Part shown: in pieces, positions 61,842 through 64,000 of the stretch
How positions within the stretch are numbered: position 1 is the stretch's first letter
How the letters are laid out: each line of letters starts with the position of its first letter
DNA from: Paraspadella gotoi
Taxonomy: Eukaryota > Chaetognatha
Length of the DNA: 64,000 nucleotides
Assembly: GCA_051294375.1 (NCBI GenBank)
Contig: CM119270.1
Location: 6,408,391 to 6,472,390, forward strand
Direction of reading: 5' to 3'
Made by a program: the position numbers and the translations under genes
The notes under the pieces: model-generated
The model's input: the letters and a program-made list of their open reading frames with translations, nothing else
Database searches by the model: none
Told to the model about the DNA's origin: nothing

Positions 61842-63143
61842 ACAAAAAAGTAAAATAAAGGTGGGAAAAAAGGAAAAGAAAGACAGGCGAAAAAAGGAAA
61901 AGAAAGAGAGAGATAAAGACGAAGAGGAAGTAAAGAAAAGCAGAGAACAAGGAGGAAGACAGAGAAGGAGAGAGACAGAGAGAGAGAGAGTACCCAGCTC
62001 TTTTTTTTTTTCCATTGTACTCGAACGTCAACGAGGGATCCTTTCCAATCAATTAAGGGGCCCATGGACGGGGATTGGAGCAACGGAGCCCTGATCATCG
62101 CCTGGCCGCCTCATAATGGAATTAATCAAATATGGAGGTAATTGCTTTTTTACTCCCGCTGCTCATTTGTTTGGCGAAAGCAGGTTTTTTTTCTATCGTG
62201 CTCTCTCGCTCGTTACTTTAAAATTAGTTTAAAGTTTAGTTCGGGTAGTATGTTTACTTTTTATTTTACTTCTTTCAGTTTAGGCTAATTGAGGTAGTTT
62301 TTCCTTTTTATTTTTGCCCTCTACTTTATTTTTAAAATTAGAAAATTGTCAAGTGCCATTTTCATTTTTTTAGGTTCAGCTTAGGTTTTAATCATTTACA
62401 TATTAGTTTACATTCATTTATAGTCAGTTACTTTGCTACTTTTCCCGGCCCACGGACTCTTTCTTTTTAATTTCAATGCTCAGTTGTTTTTCTTGGGCGT
62501 AACGATTTCTTCGCTTTGTTTATGTTAATTCAATTTCTCTCTCGCTTTTGTTTTTGTTTGAATAATAAAATCTCTCCTTTTTTTTCTCTCTCGTTCGTAA
62601 TTACATTAATTCTTTTCCGCAATTAATTTTTCATGACAAAACAATGAGGTTTTTGTCCCTTGCCCTTTAATTTCGAATTAGATAGTTTGATTACTTAACA
62701 TTATGAAAATAATAGAAAAAAGCAGGATATTTTTGTAATATTAATTTCAAAACCCACCGACCCTGGTCTCATTTTAACGTTTTATTTTTCACTCTTAACT
62801 CTGGACTCTTTTTGTATTATCTTTTGCATTGAGAAATTAATAGTATCCGTTTGATCGTTTTCTACTCATTGATAGTCATTTATCATCTATATATTAGGTT
62901 GTCAGCTCCTTTTCCTCAAATAAACTTTTCCTTTGTCATCCTTTATCCGTCTCGTTTGTCATCAGGTTCGACGCCGAGCGGCTGATCGATCTCGGAGGAA
63001 CCAACTTCCTTCTCGAGGTCGAGGGTTCCAATCCTATCGCCGCCACTCGAGTCGTGGCCGGGCTCGATCGGGGGACCCAGAGTCAATTCTGGTCACTCGA
63101 TCCGATTGGGGAAGTCAATACGGTGGAGGGGGAGGGAGAGTGA
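60898..63143 (+). CDS. Ricin-B-type beta-trefoil lectin domain protein, 3' part
   Basis: Carbohydrate-binding domain; no catalytic toxin part is present. Exons 60898-61058, 62058-62137 and 62966-63143 (TGA), all in phase. Exon one reads WFYIRSRLNGFVLEEMGKGE, then QRWRWKGNSLVSQNDLAIDL; exon two GDWSNGALIIAWPPHNGINQ then IW; exon three RFDAERLIDLGGTNFLLEV, then a third, weaker Q-x-W unit TQSQFWSLDP. Three repeats of hydrophobic - G - Q.W are the beta-trefoil signature, and the domain is complete in about 135 residues. Exon one needs one base from an upstream exon that I could not find. A GTGAGA at 63140 could be a donor, in which case the stop is not used. The first donor is multiplied in a tandem repeat (61053-61177). 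Confidence 0.62.
61053..61177 (+). repeat. 25-bp tandem repeat carrying five copies of an exon end
   Basis: Units start CTCATGGTAAG at 61053, 61078, 61103 and 61128; a fifth at 61153 decays after CTCATGGT. The first is the real exon-intron boundary of the lectin gene (CTCATG|GTAAGG), so the next three each recreate a consensus donor. Confidence 0.9.
61751..61837 (+). repeat. (GA)n microsatellite
   Basis: In the first lectin intron. Confidence 0.95.
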
Positions 63144-63154
63144 GAGGGGTAAGA

Positions 63155-63244
<90 letters not shown>

Positions 63245-63519
63245 AGATGTATTTCGAAAATTTCGTATATGGGATAAAAAGAGATAAAACGTAGCAAGAA
63301 TTATTACTTAGTTTTAATCCCTCGCTTGAGCTTTTAACTTCGTCTATATTGTTCGTTTAATTCATTGGATAAACCGCTTTTGTTTTTCTGGCGACTGTTA
63401 ACCTACGTTGAATTAATATTTCCTACATTTATTTGACGAAAATAAAACTTGAAACAACATTTTACTTGTAGTTTTAGGCTCATAAGTTAATATTTTCTGC
63501 TTCTCTCTCTCTCTCTCTC

Positions 63520-63590
<71 letters not shown>

Positions 63591-64000
63591 CTCAACTTCG
63601 CTTTAATTTCTCTTTTCCTAAACCGTTTCTATTAGTCTATTACTACTGATGAGAAGAAGAAAGGAATAAAGAAGAAGACGAGGACGAGGGGGAAGAGGAA
63701 GAAGAAAAAGAAGAGTAAGAAGAGGAGGAGGAAGAGGAAAGACAAACACGATGAGAGAGGAGGAGGAGCAGCCCAAAAGAGGAGGAGGAAAGGAACGAGT
63801 CCAGGCGGTCGCGTCTCGTAATCTTCCTTCATTCTTCTTTTCTTTCCTCCCTTTATTTCTCGTCTCTCTGTTCCTCCGTTTTTTTTTTGTTCTTCCTTAA
63901 TTTTCCTCTTTTCAGTTCGTCCTTCGCGAGAAATGGAATCATTTTTTTTTCTTTATTTTTCTTCTGAAAATCAAAAACTCTAAAATCATTTCGTTTTTGA
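63144..64000. other. Spacer with GA and CT microsatellites; no gene seen
   Basis: (GA)n at about 63160-63245, (CT)n at 63502-63592 and a GAA/GGA purine run at 63650-63790. Open frames on both strands are products of these repeats. Confidence 0.6.

Overview
The window is nuclear DNA from a metazoan, most likely an invertebrate. It is AT-rich, with short GC-richer exons split by spliceosomal introns, and full of (CT/GA)n microsatellites, tRNA-like SINEs and runs of N. The families I recognise are animal ones: a FoxJ2/3 forkhead factor, a LicD/fukutin-like enzyme, a multi-LIM protein, a secreted WAP + LDLa protein, an XK-related membrane protein, an MDM1-like centriolar protein and a ricin-B-type lectin. 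I cannot name the species. Nothing looks bacterial: no operons, no CRISPR, no ribosome binding sites.

Layout. 1-9414 (+): FoxJ2/3 gene, with many gaps in its 5' half and an unexplained 341-codon open frame in one intron. 9415-11530: spacer with a SINE and weak small membrane exons. 11533-12833 (+): LicD-like gene, first copy, last exon missing. After a 25-N gap, 13092-about 19600 repeats the stretch starting at about 7330 (FoxJ2/3 3' half, spacer, LicD), this time with the last LicD exon (stop at 19883). After a second 25-N gap, 21664-33880 and 33886-45710 are again two copies of one about 12-kb block. On the minus strand that block carries the 3' half of a secreted EB/WAP/LDLa protein gene followed by a multi-LIM gene; only the second copy joins to the 5' exons, up to the signal peptide at 47385. 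48447-49694 (-): 3' part of an unrecognised low-complexity protein. 51270-55801 (+): XK-related gene with an upstream paralogue fragment. 57208-59359 (-): MDM1-like gene. 60898-63143 (+): beta-trefoil lectin.

The two large tandem duplications look like assembly artefacts (unmerged haplotypes or unpolished long-read contigs). The copies differ by dense one-base indels spread equally over exons, introns and spacers; both blocks start at identical 25-N gaps; and each duplicated gene is complete only by combining copies. One difference is biologically real-looking: a 736-bp element with 250-bp direct terminal repeats (TRIM-like) sits in one copy of the FoxJ/LicD block and is absent from the other.

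The most interesting signals are two insertions that share a hammerhead-ribozyme-like core (CTGATGA - hairpin - GAAA - CATGTC), each bounded by a perfect 16-bp direct repeat. One (47671-47963) is a near-perfect inverted pair of the motif. The other (55794-55911) is only 86 bp and landed on the stop codon of the XK-related gene. Exon boundaries below were chosen by splice consensus and phase continuity; no expression data or database search was available.
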